Shown here: positions 47,845 through 55,830 of the stretch, one piece after another
Numbering within the stretch: the stretch's first letter is position 1
Layout: each line of letters opens with the position of its first letter
NCBI GenBank assembly: GCA_038142205.1
Contig: JAYQJO010000001.1
Coordinates: forward strand, 248,001 to 312,000
From: UBA7359 sp038142205
GTDB lineage: Bacteria; Pseudomonadota; Gammaproteobacteria; Eutrophobiales; Eutrophobiaceae
Reading direction: 5' to 3'
DNA: 64,000 nucleotides
Program-made: the position numbers and the translations under genes
The notes under the pieces: generated by a model
What the model was told of the DNA's origin: nothing
What the model saw: the letters and a program-made list of their open reading frames with translations, nothing else
Database searches by the model: none

Positions 47845-48861
47845 TTAGTCTGCTTGTATATGCTTTTGATTCGGCTCAAGATAATTCAGAAACGTTTCTG
47901 CCGAACTACGCCATGAATTTTGTTTAGCAAACTCAATACAGTCTTCCGGATTTAACTTTAATGCTTCCAATGCTGCTTTTTTAAGGTCATTGTCATAGAC
48001 GCCGGTTTTTCTCTGAGCGATAACATCTATTGGGCCAGTAACCGGGAATGCAGCGATAGGCACACCACAAGCTATAGCTTCTAACATTACTAGTCCATAT
48101 GTGTCTGTTAAACTAGGAAAAACAAATACATCAGCGGCTGCAAGATAGGCCGCAAGTTCTTCACCTGTTTTAAAACCGGTAAATTTTGTTTTAGGGTATT
48201 TTATTTTTAGTCCTTCCAGATCTGGGCCATCACCAATAACATATTTTGTCCCAGGTAAATCCAAATCAAGAAATGCTTCTATATTTTTTTCGATCGCAAC
48301 ACGGCCCATGTACATGGAGATGGGGCGGCAGTCGTTAATGAAATCATTTGCAAGTGGATAGAACAATGATGTATCAACACCCCGTGACCAGATAACCACG
48401 TCTGAAAATTTTGCATCAATCAGTCGTTGTTTCTGTGAAGGTGTCGGTACCATCGTGCGTTGCGCTTTTTTATGAAACTGTCTTAAAAAAGTGTATGTCC
48501 ATGATGTTGGAATTGGAGCTCGTAAGCGAACGTATTCTGGGAACTGCGTATGATACGATGTAGTAAATTTTAAATTATTTTTTAAACAATATTTTCGCGT
48601 TGCCTGACCTAATGGTCCTTCAGTAGCGATATGAATCGTATCCGGTTCATATTCATCCAGTATTGAAGTGACTTTACTGTTTGGCAAAATAGCCAGACGA
48701 ATACTCGGATAACTGGGGCAGGGGAATGTTTTAAAGCCTTCTGGGGTAATGTATTTAACTTCATTACCTAAAGCTGTAAGTTCTTCTCCCATTTTACTTA
48801 AGGTTGTTACGACACCATTAATTTGTGGTGTCCAGGCATCGGTTGCGATAACGATTTTCAT
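47845..48861 (-). CDS. Glycosyltransferase family 4, Agt-like (diacylglycerol glycosyltransferase)
   Basis: 338-residue GT-B glycosyltransferase. MKIVIATDAWTPQINGVVTT, PCPSYPSIRLA, IHIATEGPLGQATR, HTQFPEYVRLR and FPSLTDTYGLVMLEAIACG are strongly reminiscent of Agt enzymes that glycosylate diacylglycerol to make glycolipids under phosphate limitation. The ATG overlaps the stop of the metallophosphoesterase gene (TAATG), giving the PlcP-Agt arrangement. The activity is inferred from this pairing; a mannosyltransferase of other function is the alternative. Confidence 0.82.
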   Translation of the reverse strand: MKIVIATDAWTPQINGVVTTLSKMGEELTALGNEVKYITPEGFKTFPCPSYPSIRLAILPNSKVTSILDEYEPDTIHIATEGPLGQATRKYCLKNNLKFTTSYHTQFPEYVRLRAPIPTSWTYTFLRQFHKKAQRTMVPTPSQKQRLIDAKFSDVVIWSRGVDTSLFYPLANDFINDCRPISMYMGRVAIEKNIEAFLDLDLPGTKYVIGDGPDLEGLKIKYPKTKFTGFKTGEELAAYLAAADVFVFPSLTDTYGLVMLEAIACGVPIAAFPVTGPIDVIAQRKTGVYDNDLKKAALEALKLNPEDCIEFAKQNSWRSSAETFLNYLEPNQKHIQAD

Positions 48862-49652
48862 TATGCTGCCGTAGCAAGTTTTTTTACAGATTCGTACTGT
48901 TCTGTCCAGTTTAATATTTCTAGACTACCATCATTGTTTTCTATCAAGGCGGTACAGCTCTCGACCCAATCGCCACAATTACAATAGAGTACATCATCTA
49001 TCTTTCTTATTTCAGCACGGTGAATGTGTCCGCAAATCATGCCATCTACCTTTCGTTGTCTTGCCATGTGGGATACAGCTGTTTCAAAGTTACTAATGTA
49101 ATTCACTGCGCCTTTGACTTTTTGTTTAAGTGCAGCAGCAAGTGACCAGTAAGGCATACCCAATTGATAACGGACATAACTGACTATACGGTTTGCTTTT
49201 AATAACCAGCCATATAATTTGCTACCGACTATGATTAATAAAGGAGAATGTTTCACAACACTGTCAAACTGATCTCCATGTAAAACAAGAAAACGCTTCC
49301 CATCCGCTGTTTCATGTATAACTTCGTTTTTAATAAGCACATTACCTAAAACGGTTTCACCATGAAGACGAATAGTGGCATCATGGTTACCTGGAACATA
49401 AATGACTTGTGTGCCGTGTTTGGCTTTACCTAAGATAGTACGAATCACATCGTTGTGTTCTTGTGGCCAGTACGTTTTTTTTCTTAAATAAAGAAAATCA
49501 ATAATGTCTCCGACAAGATAAATTTTTTCGCACTCTGAATTACGTAAAAAATCGAGAAGATACTTGGCACTACATTCAGGAAAACCTAGATGAACATCAG
49601 AAATAAAAATAGATTTCACTTTTACTTTATTTGACGGAAAAATATTATTCAT
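48861..49652 (-). CDS. Metallophosphoesterase, PlcP-like (annotated elsewhere as UDP-2,3-diacylglucosamine hydrolase)
   Basis: About 263 residues from the ATG at 49652; the frame is open to another ATG at 49721. Calcineurin-like metal motifs: SDVHLG, VGDIID, PGNHD, LHGDQFD and GHIHRAEI, plus NCGDWVESCTAL and MPYWSLAAALKQKVK. The latter pattern is that of PlcP, which removes phospholipid headgroups to leave diacylglycerol. Overlap with the Agt-like gene by one base supports a lipid-remodelling operon. LpxH-like hydrolase is the competing annotation. Confidence 0.84.
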   Translation of the reverse strand: MNNIFPSNKVKVKSIFISDVHLGFPECSAKYLLDFLRNSECEKIYLVGDIIDFLYLRKKTYWPQEHNDVIRTILGKAKHGTQVIYVPGNHDATIRLHGETVLGNVLIKNEVIHETADGKRFLVLHGDQFDSVVKHSPLLIIVGSKLYGWLLKANRIVSYVRYQLGMPYWSLAAALKQKVKGAVNYISNFETAVSHMARQRKVDGMICGHIHRAEIRKIDDVLYCNCGDWVESCTALIENNDGSLEILNWTEQYESVKKLATAA

Positions 49653-49750
49653 ATCAACATCTCGTGTAATAAGTTTTCGTGAATATGAAGATATAGTGTG
49701 ACAAATAGATGGAGGAAACATGACGCTTTTATTAAAAGTCTATTCATTAA

Positions 49751-49790
49751 TTGTCACAAAAATTTAATACTATTTTTACTATTCCGTCAC
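49751..49790 (+). promoter_or_regulatory. Candidate Pho-box-like half-sites upstream of the PlcP-like gene
   Basis: TTGTCAC at 49751-49757 and CCGTCAC at 49784-49790 resemble the CTGTCAY half-site of the PhoB box. They start exactly 33 bases apart, three 11-base steps. The two intervening positions (ATTTAAT, TTTTTAC) match poorly. It lies about 100 bases upstream of the preferred PlcP-like start, in the gap shared with a divergent gene. Confidence 0.3.
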
Positions 49791-49839
49791 GGATGCTGAT
49801 TACTGTTGTGGCTCTTAACTAGTGATGCAGAGGTTAGTA

Positions 49840-50097
49840 ATGATGAGTTCTTTTGATAATAAAACTAGAATCGAAATAAAAACAATAGGAGATTCTCGCG
49901 GTTATCTATGGAAAATTATCATGGATAAAAAGCGAGGGATTGGAAAAATAGAAAAAATTTCCGGTCTTAACGATAATAGTTTGGTTAAACAACGGTCGCT
50001 TGATGGTTCTATTCATGCGCTTGAAATTGACGCCGTTGTTTCAGATGACATGCAAAAATTAACCAACATTATTGAATCGCGTTTTCAAGCGGCTTAA
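49840..50097 (+). CDS. Small hypothetical protein
   Basis: 85 residues from the ATG at 49840 (GAGG six bases upstream); a GTG at 49822 is the outer alternative. Mixed alpha/beta: TRIEIKTIGDSRGYLWKII, then HALEIDAVVSDDMQKLTNII. No signal, membrane segment or recognised family. It is divergent from the PlcP-like gene and shares its upstream region, so it might respond to the same regulator. Confidence 0.55.
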   Translation: MMSSFDNKTRIEIKTIGDSRGYLWKIIMDKKRGIGKIEKISGLNDNSLVKQRSLDGSIHALEIDAVVSDDMQKLTNIIESRFQAA

Positions 50098-50202
50098 ACA
50101 CGTTCTAATTTTTTCGTTGTACTACTGGACAACCACATAGGTTGTTTGGTTCGATTTGTTTTTCTTTCAGATGACTATTTTGTAAAGTAGAATAGTCACG
50201 TA

Positions 50203-50847
50203 ATGAATAAAGATAAACGGACCAGTATTTTCAGAATACTACGTGAACAAAACCCTTCGCCAACAACAGAACTGGTTTATAACTCACCATTTGAATTATT
50301 AATTGCGGTAATACTGTCTGCACAGGCTACTGATGTCGGTGTTAATAAAGCCACGAAAAAACTTTACGCAGTTGCAAATACACCTGAAGCTATTACTACT
50401 CTTGGTTTGAGTAAGCTTAAATCATATGTAAAAACCATTGGGCTTTATAATAATAAAGCGAAAAATATTATTGAAACTTGCAAAATTCTCAACGAAAAAT
50501 ATGCAGGTGTTGTTCCTCAAGACAGAGAGTCGTTGGAAAGTTTACCAGGCGTAGGCAGGAAAACAGCGAATGTCATTTTGAATACTGCATTTGGAGAGCC
50601 GACTATTGCGGTTGATACACATATCTTCCGTGTGTCTAACCGAACAGGTATTGCCCCCGGGAAAAATGTTGTTGAAGTTGAAAAGAAATTATTAAAGTTT
50701 GTTCCGGAGGAATTCAAACGTGATGCGCATCATTGGCTTATTTTACATGGGCGGTATACCTGTATTGCACGTAACCCAAAGTGCGATAATTGCCTTATTT
50801 TTGAACTTTGCGAGTGGAAAGATAAGAAAAAGTATATAAAACATTGA
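50203..50847 (+). CDS. nth: Endonuclease III
   Basis: DNA glycosylase/AP lyase removing oxidised pyrimidines. 214 residues. The helix-hairpin-helix is LESLPGVGRKTANVIL, with catalytic Lys120 and Asp138 at the E. coli positions. The [4Fe-4S] ligands are Cys187, Cys194, Cys197 and Cys203 (C-x6-C-x2-C-x5-C). Intact and full length. Confidence 0.98.
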   Translation: MNKDKRTSIFRILREQNPSPTTELVYNSPFELLIAVILSAQATDVGVNKATKKLYAVANTPEAITTLGLSKLKSYVKTIGLYNNKAKNIIETCKILNEKYAGVVPQDRESLESLPGVGRKTANVILNTAFGEPTIAVDTHIFRVSNRTGIAPGKNVVEVEKKLLKFVPEEFKRDAHHWLILHGRYTCIARNPKCDNCLIFELCEWKDKKKYIKH

Positions 50848-50910
50848 TAATCAAGCGTAAAATATTATCACTCATATATTATTTTATTGCCTGAAATGTA
50901 AACTGGAACA

Positions 50911-51336
50911 ATGTTTGTTCAAAATAGAAACGAAGCGCGAGATTACTTTTTTCAAGTGTGGAATAAACACAAGAATAAGTTACCGTTGGAACCTATTGAA
51001 GTGGTCATCTCTGATGTGATTACTGAACATCCCGAATATCATCATTATCTTGATGATAAAGAAAGCTTTGCTGAAAATGATTTTAAGCCTGAGCAGAATC
51101 AAACCAATCCATTTTTGCATATGGGAATGCATATTGCGTTAAAAGAGCAGGTCAGTGCTGATAGACCAAATGGGATTACACAAGTATTTAATCAACTCAT
51201 AGCGAAATCGGTTTCAACTCATGATGCTGAGCATAAAATGATGGAATGTTTAGGGCAGAGCTTATGGGAAGCACAACGTAATAATACGATGCCGGATGAA
51301 AACAATTATCTGGAATGTTTGAGAAGGATAGTCTGA
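50911..51336 (+). CDS. DUF1841 family protein
   Basis: 141 residues, soluble. The family layout is clear: RNEARDYFFQVWNKHKNK, then PLEPIEVVISDVITEHPEYH, NPFLHMGMHIALKEQV and a C-terminal HDAEHKMMECLGQSLWEAQR. It is common in beta/gammaproteobacteria, often near nth. Function unknown. Its stop overlaps the next gene's start (TGATG), tying it to the signalling operon that follows. Confidence 0.9.
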   Translation: MFVQNRNEARDYFFQVWNKHKNKLPLEPIEVVISDVITEHPEYHHYLDDKESFAENDFKPEQNQTNPFLHMGMHIALKEQVSADRPNGITQVFNQLIAKSVSTHDAEHKMMECLGQSLWEAQRNNTMPDENNYLECLRRIV

Positions 51337-52616
51337 TGGCGATACCTAATGTTTATGATCTTTTTCAACGGCATGAGTCTCATACAATCGAAGAGCAGCT
51401 TGCGCTGCTGGTTGATATTGCTCGCGGCTTTTCTAGTAGTCTTGATATTTCACAAACCTTAAAAAATGCTATCGAACAGTTTATGGAATATATGAATGCG
51501 GAAGCGGCATCTATATTTTTACTGGAAAATAATGCAACTGAACTTGTATGTGTAGAGTGTGCTGGCCCGGTTGATATCACCGGACTTAGGTTATCAGCAG
51601 GACAAGGTATTGTTGGTAAAACGGTTAATATGCGTTCCTGTCAAATGATCAGTGACGTACTGAAAGACAAGAATTTTTCTAAGACCGTAGATATGGGAAC
51701 GGGTTTTCAAACACGCTCGATTCTTTGTTCTCCTTTGGTGGTGAATAATGAATGTATTGGCGCGTTAGAGTTATTAAATAAGAAAAATGATGACTTATTT
51801 GATGAGGAAGACAAACAGCTTTCTTCTGCATTAGCTTCTTATGCTGCATTAGCTATTCATAATGCACGTATGGCTGACTCATTGGTTGAGCAGGAACGCA
51901 TGCGTAAAGAGTTAGAATTGGCAAGAGAAATTCAACTTGATCTATTACCTGATGATTCGAATAAAACAAGTTTTCCTGTAAAAGGTATGAATGTCCCCGC
52001 ACTCGAAGTGTCGGGTGATTTTTATGATTTTTTTAAACGGGATGATGGACTGATCTATTTTAATCTGGCAGATGTGTCTGGAAAAGGAATGAATGCTGCC
52101 ATGCTGATGGCTAAAGCAAGTAGTTTGTTACACCATCTTGCCAAGAGTATCAGTGATCCAAGCGAATTATTGACACGTGTAAATAATGAAGTATGTGAAA
52201 CAGTATCACACGGCATGTTTATAACGATTGTCTCTGGTTTTATCGATACAAATACTTGCACTGTAAAGTTTTCTAATGCAGGTCATCAACCGCCTTTATT
52301 TCACCATACTTCAGGTGAATTTGAACAGCTGATAGAAAGCGCGCCACCGCTTGGTATACTTCCTGGAACAACGTTTCCTGTTTCAACTGTTTCTTTGAAA
52401 GGAGGTGCGCTTTATATTTTTACTGACGGTGTGACTGAAAGTGTTGATGAAAATAAGAAGCTGTTAGATGTCGATGGGTTAATTAAGTTGATTCAGGAAA
52501 ATACAGAGGTTGCCGCTTCTAAACGGCTGGAAGATATTGTTGCTAGAATCCAACCACCCAGTACAGAACAGCATGATGATATTACCCTAATGATTGTAGA
52601 ATGCTGCGAAAAATGA
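51336..52616 (+). CDS. GAF-domain SpoIIE-type serine phosphatase (RsbU-like)
   Basis: 426 residues from the ATG at 51336 with GAGAAGGA well placed. An N-terminal GAF sensor spans about 25-190 (AASIFLLENNATELVC, GIVGKTVNMRS). A short coiled linker (QERMRKELELAREIQLDLLP) leads to a SpoIIE/PP2C domain: EVSGDFYDFF, LADVSGKGMNAAMLMAKAS, FSNAGHQPPLF, FTDGVTES and HDDITLMIV give the metal-binding Asp/Gly set. It would dephosphorylate the STAS protein encoded two genes on, in a partner-switching circuit. The GAF ligand is unknown. Confidence 0.94.
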   Translation: MAIPNVYDLFQRHESHTIEEQLALLVDIARGFSSSLDISQTLKNAIEQFMEYMNAEAASIFLLENNATELVCVECAGPVDITGLRLSAGQGIVGKTVNMRSCQMISDVLKDKNFSKTVDMGTGFQTRSILCSPLVVNNECIGALELLNKKNDDLFDEEDKQLSSALASYAALAIHNARMADSLVEQERMRKELELAREIQLDLLPDDSNKTSFPVKGMNVPALEVSGDFYDFFKRDDGLIYFNLADVSGKGMNAAMLMAKASSLLHHLAKSISDPSELLTRVNNEVCETVSHGMFITIVSGFIDTNTCTVKFSNAGHQPPLFHHTSGEFEQLIESAPPLGILPGTTFPVSTVSLKGGALYIFTDGVTESVDENKKLLDVDGLIKLIQENTEVAASKRLEDIVARIQPPSTEQHDDITLMIVECCEK

Positions 52617-53029
52617 ATTTAGAAATATTATTTGAAGCTCGGTTTCCGGCAAAGGCAGAACGTTTATGCTTGATTCGGGCTTTAGTTAAAAGAACTGCTG
52701 AAGCTGTCGGTTGTTGTCCTGAATTATCTGATAGATTAGTACTTGCTGTGAATGAAGCATGTATGAATGTGATACAGCATGCTTATGAGGAAAATGCACA
52801 GGGTGAAATTGTGTTAGAAGTACTCAATAATCAAGGCAAGTTACATTTTAGATTAGTTGATTATGCCAAACCAATTGATCTGGCTTCTGTTAAACCGCGG
52901 GATTTGAATGATTTGCGTCCGGGAGGTTTCGGTACGCATTTTATAAATGAAATAATGGATGAATGTGACATGGGCCATCTTGATGAAGGTAAGGGAAATT
53001 ATCTGGAGATGATAAAAAAAATAAGCTAA
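52613..53029 (+). CDS. RsbW-like anti-sigma factor / serine kinase (HATPase)
   Basis: 138 residues from the ATG at 52613, which overlaps the upstream stop as ATGA; an ATG at 52601 is possible. GHKL ATPase motifs are the N box VNEACMNVIQHAY, the G1-like LVDYAKPID and the G2-like RPGGFGTHFI. In partner switching it phosphorylates the STAS antagonist and binds a target (sigma factor or other). No sigma factor gene is in the window, so the target is unknown. Confidence 0.9.
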   Translation: MNLEILFEARFPAKAERLCLIRALVKRTAEAVGCCPELSDRLVLAVNEACMNVIQHAYEENAQGEIVLEVLNNQGKLHFRLVDYAKPIDLASVKPRDLNDLRPGGFGTHFINEIMDECDMGHLDEGKGNYLEMIKKIS

Positions 53030-53044
53030 TGATGGAAAATAATT

Positions 53045-53374
53045 ATGAATATGAATATTAATATTGAGGACAGGGAAGGTTATACAATAATTAAGCTTGA
53101 AGGTGAGGTCGATTTGTCATGTTCACCAGATGCGCGTCAAAGTATTCTTTCTAATTTGGAAGAGAATAAACATCTGTTGGTCGATTTGGCTAATGTCTCA
53201 TATATCGATAGTTCCGGCGTTGCAAGTTTGGTTGAAGGTTATCAAACAGCGAAAAAAAAATCGTTAAATTTTGGATTGGTCAGTATCAGCGATGCAGCAA
53301 TGAATGTGTTGAAACTGGCAAGACTTGATCAAGTTTTACCTATTTTCGAAACAACTGAAGATTACGAGAAATAA
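53045..53374 (+). CDS. STAS-domain anti-sigma factor antagonist (RsbV-like)
   Basis: 109 residues. The STAS core has VDLANVSYIDSSGVASLVEG, with Ser57 in DSSG as the likely phosphorylation site. It completes the phosphatase-kinase-antagonist trio with the two genes upstream, 15 bases from the kinase stop. A strong hairpin ends the operon. Confidence 0.92.
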   Translation: MNMNINIEDREGYTIIKLEGEVDLSCSPDARQSILSNLEENKHLLVDLANVSYIDSSGVASLVEGYQTAKKKSLNFGLVSISDAAMNVLKLARLDQVLPIFETTEDYEK

Positions 53375-53410
53375 TAAAACACAAGTTATAAAGTTATAAC
53401 TCGTGTTTTA
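53375..53410. terminator. Bidirectional terminator between the STAS and FHA genes
   Basis: TAAAACACAAGTTATA (53375-53390) and TATAACTCGTGTTTTA (53395-53410) pair over 16 positions with one A-C mismatch and a 4-base loop. Each arm begins or ends in a run of A or T. It starts right after the STAS stop and lies 11 bases from the FHA stop, so it can serve both convergent operons. Confidence 0.8.
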
Positions 53411-53421
53411 TTAGGAATAAT

Positions 53422-54132
53422 TTAAGTAGTAGAAAACTCCATTTTAATACCAGCTAGTTCGATCAAGTCACTGTCTTTTAACTGGTATGCTTTAGCACCA
53501 ATTTCATCACCATTGACTACAGGAAAAGCACTGCCTTCTATATGCGTTAAGAAATAGCCTTGAGGGCGACGAGAGATAACGGCTACCTGAGTGCCTGGTT
53601 TACCTAATGTAATCAAAGCTTTCGTTAATTCAAGCTCTTTACCGGCAATGGGACCATTTAATACTGTAAGGCGACCTAATGGCATGCCCCCGCCTGCAGC
53701 AGGCGCTGTGGCAGCAGCAGGTGCTGCCGCAGGTTCAGCTGACTGAACCGCTTTTTCTGCGGCCTGTGCGGCAGCGACAGCAGCACTTGCAGAGCCCGGT
53801 CTAATGATCATGGTTTTTTCAAAATCATCATCATCTGCTGTTGCTAGTTCATTTACATATTTTAGCTCATGCTTACCGATAGCGATAACATCACCATCTT
53901 TAAGCGCATGTTTTTTAACGAGTTTTCCATTTACGTAGCTACCATTGGTACTACCAAGATCTTCCAGAAAAGAGTCATCAAGTATTGTTATAACCAGTGC
54001 ATGTTTACCACTAACTGCAAGGTTATCAATTGGAATGTCATTGTCAGGTTTGCGTCCAATGGTTAATCGCTCCTGATTGAGTTCATATTCACCTTGAACA
54101 ACACCATTCATACTTAGAACTAACTTAGCCAT
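53422..54132 (-). CDS. FHA-domain protein
   Basis: 236 residues. An N-terminal FHA phosphothreonine-binding domain spans about 20-95, with the signature Arg/Ser/Asn residues in LTIGRKPDNDIPID, VSGKHA and DLGSTNGSYVNGKLV. An Ala/Pro-rich linker (about 110-150) follows, then a second, degenerate FHA-like domain (LTKALITLGKPGTQ, SRRPQGYFLTHIEG, VNGDEIG). It is co-directional with the PP2C gene 24 bases upstream, so it may bind a phosphoprotein that PP2C resets. No Ser/Thr kinase gene is in the window. Confidence 0.93.
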   Translation of the reverse strand: MAKLVLSMNGVVQGEYELNQERLTIGRKPDNDIPIDNLAVSGKHALVITILDDSFLEDLGSTNGSYVNGKLVKKHALKDGDVIAIGKHELKYVNELATADDDDFEKTMIIRPGSASAAVAAAQAAEKAVQSAEPAAAPAAATAPAAGGGMPLGRLTVLNGPIAGKELELTKALITLGKPGTQVAVISRRPQGYFLTHIEGSAFPVVNGDEIGAKAYQLKDSDLIELAGIKMEFSTT

Positions 54133-54156
54133 AGCTAATTGCTATCCCCGTATTTC

Positions 54157-54982
54157 TTATTTATTAAATTTTTCTTTAAACTTTTGTAATAAACCTTGAG
54201 GAGGGGAAAAATCTTCTAGGACACGCACCAAAATGACTGAGATGTTATCCTTGCCCCTCTTTTGTTCGCAAATTCCACTAATTTATCTGCTGTTTGTACA
54301 AGATTAGCACTATATTTACTTAGGGTTAAGTGAATTTCTTCATCTTTTACCATATCATTTAATCCATCCGAGCAAAGCAGGTAAATATCACCCGGGATGA
54401 CGGTTTCTTCGGCTAAATCCGCATCTACATCTGCTTCAATTCCCATTGCCCGCGTCACTAGGTTTTTAGGTGTTTTGGCATGGGCTTCTTCTGGGGTATA
54501 TAACCCCCTGTCTATTAATTCCTGAATTAATGAGTGATCCTTGGTAACTTGTTCTAACTCATTGTTTCTTAAGCGATATAAGCGAGAATCTCCGACATGG
54601 GTGATGGACAGAATATTATTATGAAATAGCCCTACGACAACAGTTGTTCCCATGCCCTGACACTGAGGATCAGCCTTTGCTGTATTATAAATATTAGAAT
54701 TTGTTTGAACTACTTTCTCTCGAATCAGCAATGATTCGTTAAAAAAGCCTGTCGTTTCATCAACCTGCCCTTTTTTATTTTTTTCAGACCTTCTTTAACA
54801 CCGTGCAGAATATCCGTGACACAAAGCGCGCTAGCCACTTCTCCGGCCTTATAGCCGCCCATGCCATCAGCCAGAATAACTAAACCATTGCGAACATCGG
54901 TAACCGTACTATCTTCGTTATGAGGCCTTTTCCTTCCTGTATCGGAATGATTTACGATTTCAAGTTTAGTAGAGAGATCCAT
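54157..54982 (-). CDS. PP2C-family Ser/Thr phosphatase (two frameshifts in this sequence)
   Basis: Metal-dependent phosphatase. Frame one (54982 to about 54770) gives HSDTGRKRPHNEDS and LADGMGGYKAGEVAS. Frame two gives GMGTTVVVGLFHNN, ITHVGDSRLYRLR, VTRAMG and LCSDGLNDMV. Frame three gives GGKDNISVILVRVLEDFSPP and ends at 54157. The breaks are in the T6/T7 runs 54771-54784 and the C4 run 54254-54257 of the plus strand. One added base at each gives 275 residues with all PP2C motifs (NED, DGMGG, GDSR, SDGL, DN). Two independent homopolymer lesions in one gene argue for sequence error, though decay is possible. Confidence 0.9.
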
Positions 54983-55011
54983 TATTTATTTTTCTTTATA
55001 TTTTTAAACAT

Positions 55012-55275
55012 CTACGTAGAACTTTCGCTAGTTTTCCTATGCTTTGAAAACGCTTTTCCTAAAACATTACGCATTATCGCACTAATTCCCAACCTTATCT
55101 TCTGTAGTCCTTCAGCTATGCCTATTATTTCAGGATGTGGTTCATTTGCAATGCTAAATGGCTGTGAAGTTATTGAATTGACAATAAAAAGGAGTTTTTT
55201 CTTTAATTTATTTGCAAAATTACAGAATGTTAATTGATAGCTTCTAAAATCTATTATGAATTTATCTAAGATCAC
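55012..55275 (-). CDS. Possible small protein upstream of the PP2C gene
   Basis: 87-codon frame with GTG start, 29 bases upstream of the PP2C gene on the same strand. No ribosome site or family is recognised. The C-terminal part (EIIGIAEGLQKIRLGISAIM) looks amphipathic. A plus-strand frame of 105 codons (54920-55237) overlaps it. Either could be spurious. It is listed because otherwise 54983-55363 has no gene. Confidence 0.25.
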   Translation of the reverse strand: MILDKFIIDFRSYQLTFCNFANKLKKKLLFIVNSITSQPFSIANEPHPEIIGIAEGLQKIRLGISAIMRNVLGKAFSKHRKTSESST

Positions 55276-55363
55276 TACTGCTTAAATTTTATAAAACAAG
55301 TGAAGGGGGCATTATTTGGGTTGGTATAAAATTAGGTATTGGAGTTTAGAATAGATCTGACTA

Positions 55364-55804
55364 TCAGCAATTTTCTTTTATATACATTTCATACTTTTTC
55401 TCTTCGGCCTTGCGTTCTTCATCAGAAAAAAATCTGGGATTATCAGGGTCGTCAGTGTCTTCATATAATGCACTGGCATTTCTAGCTTCTTTTAATTCCT
55501 TTTTTAATTTAGCGCATTGTAACTTCTGTTTTTCTTTCTTTTCTTTTTCTTCTTTTTTAGATGTTATTTTCTCATTACGCTCATCTTGCATGACATCAAG
55601 CAGCTTTTGTTGTTTTTCTCGTCTTTCTAGATAAGCTTTATCAGTAGAAGGTTTTTTCCTTATCTTAATAACGTTAGCATTCTCTGAGACGGGTTTGTCT
55701 CCATAAACTGTTTTGCCGTTCTCATCGATCCATTTATAGACTTCTGAGTAGGCAGTATTTGTATGTAGAATAAAGCAGAAGAAAAATAATAAAGTATTAC
55801 GCAT
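55364..55804 (-). CDS. DUF4124-domain secreted protein
   Basis: 146 residues. Signal peptide about 1-19 (LLFFFCFILHTNTAYS), then the DUF4124 core VYKWIDENGKTVYGDKPVSE, then a highly charged Lys/Glu predicted coiled coil (about 50-110) and two late cysteines. Periplasmic in prediction; function unknown. DUF4124 proteins are frequent and poorly characterised in gammaproteobacteria. It follows the HDOD gene by 26 bases. Confidence 0.88.
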   Translation of the reverse strand: MRNTLLFFFCFILHTNTAYSEVYKWIDENGKTVYGDKPVSENANVIKIRKKPSTDKAYLERREKQQKLLDVMQDERNEKITSKKEEKEKKEKQKLQCAKLKKELKEARNASALYEDTDDPDNPRFFSDEERKAEEKKYEMYIKENC

Positions 55805-55830
55805 AGTCCTTCCTTTGAAGACTGTGTTTC

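Noticed and set aside
54920..55237. Plus-strand 105-codon frame opposite the PP2C gene start
   Set aside because: It overlaps the conserved PP2C N-terminus and has no recognised homology; no neighbouring plus-strand gene supports it.
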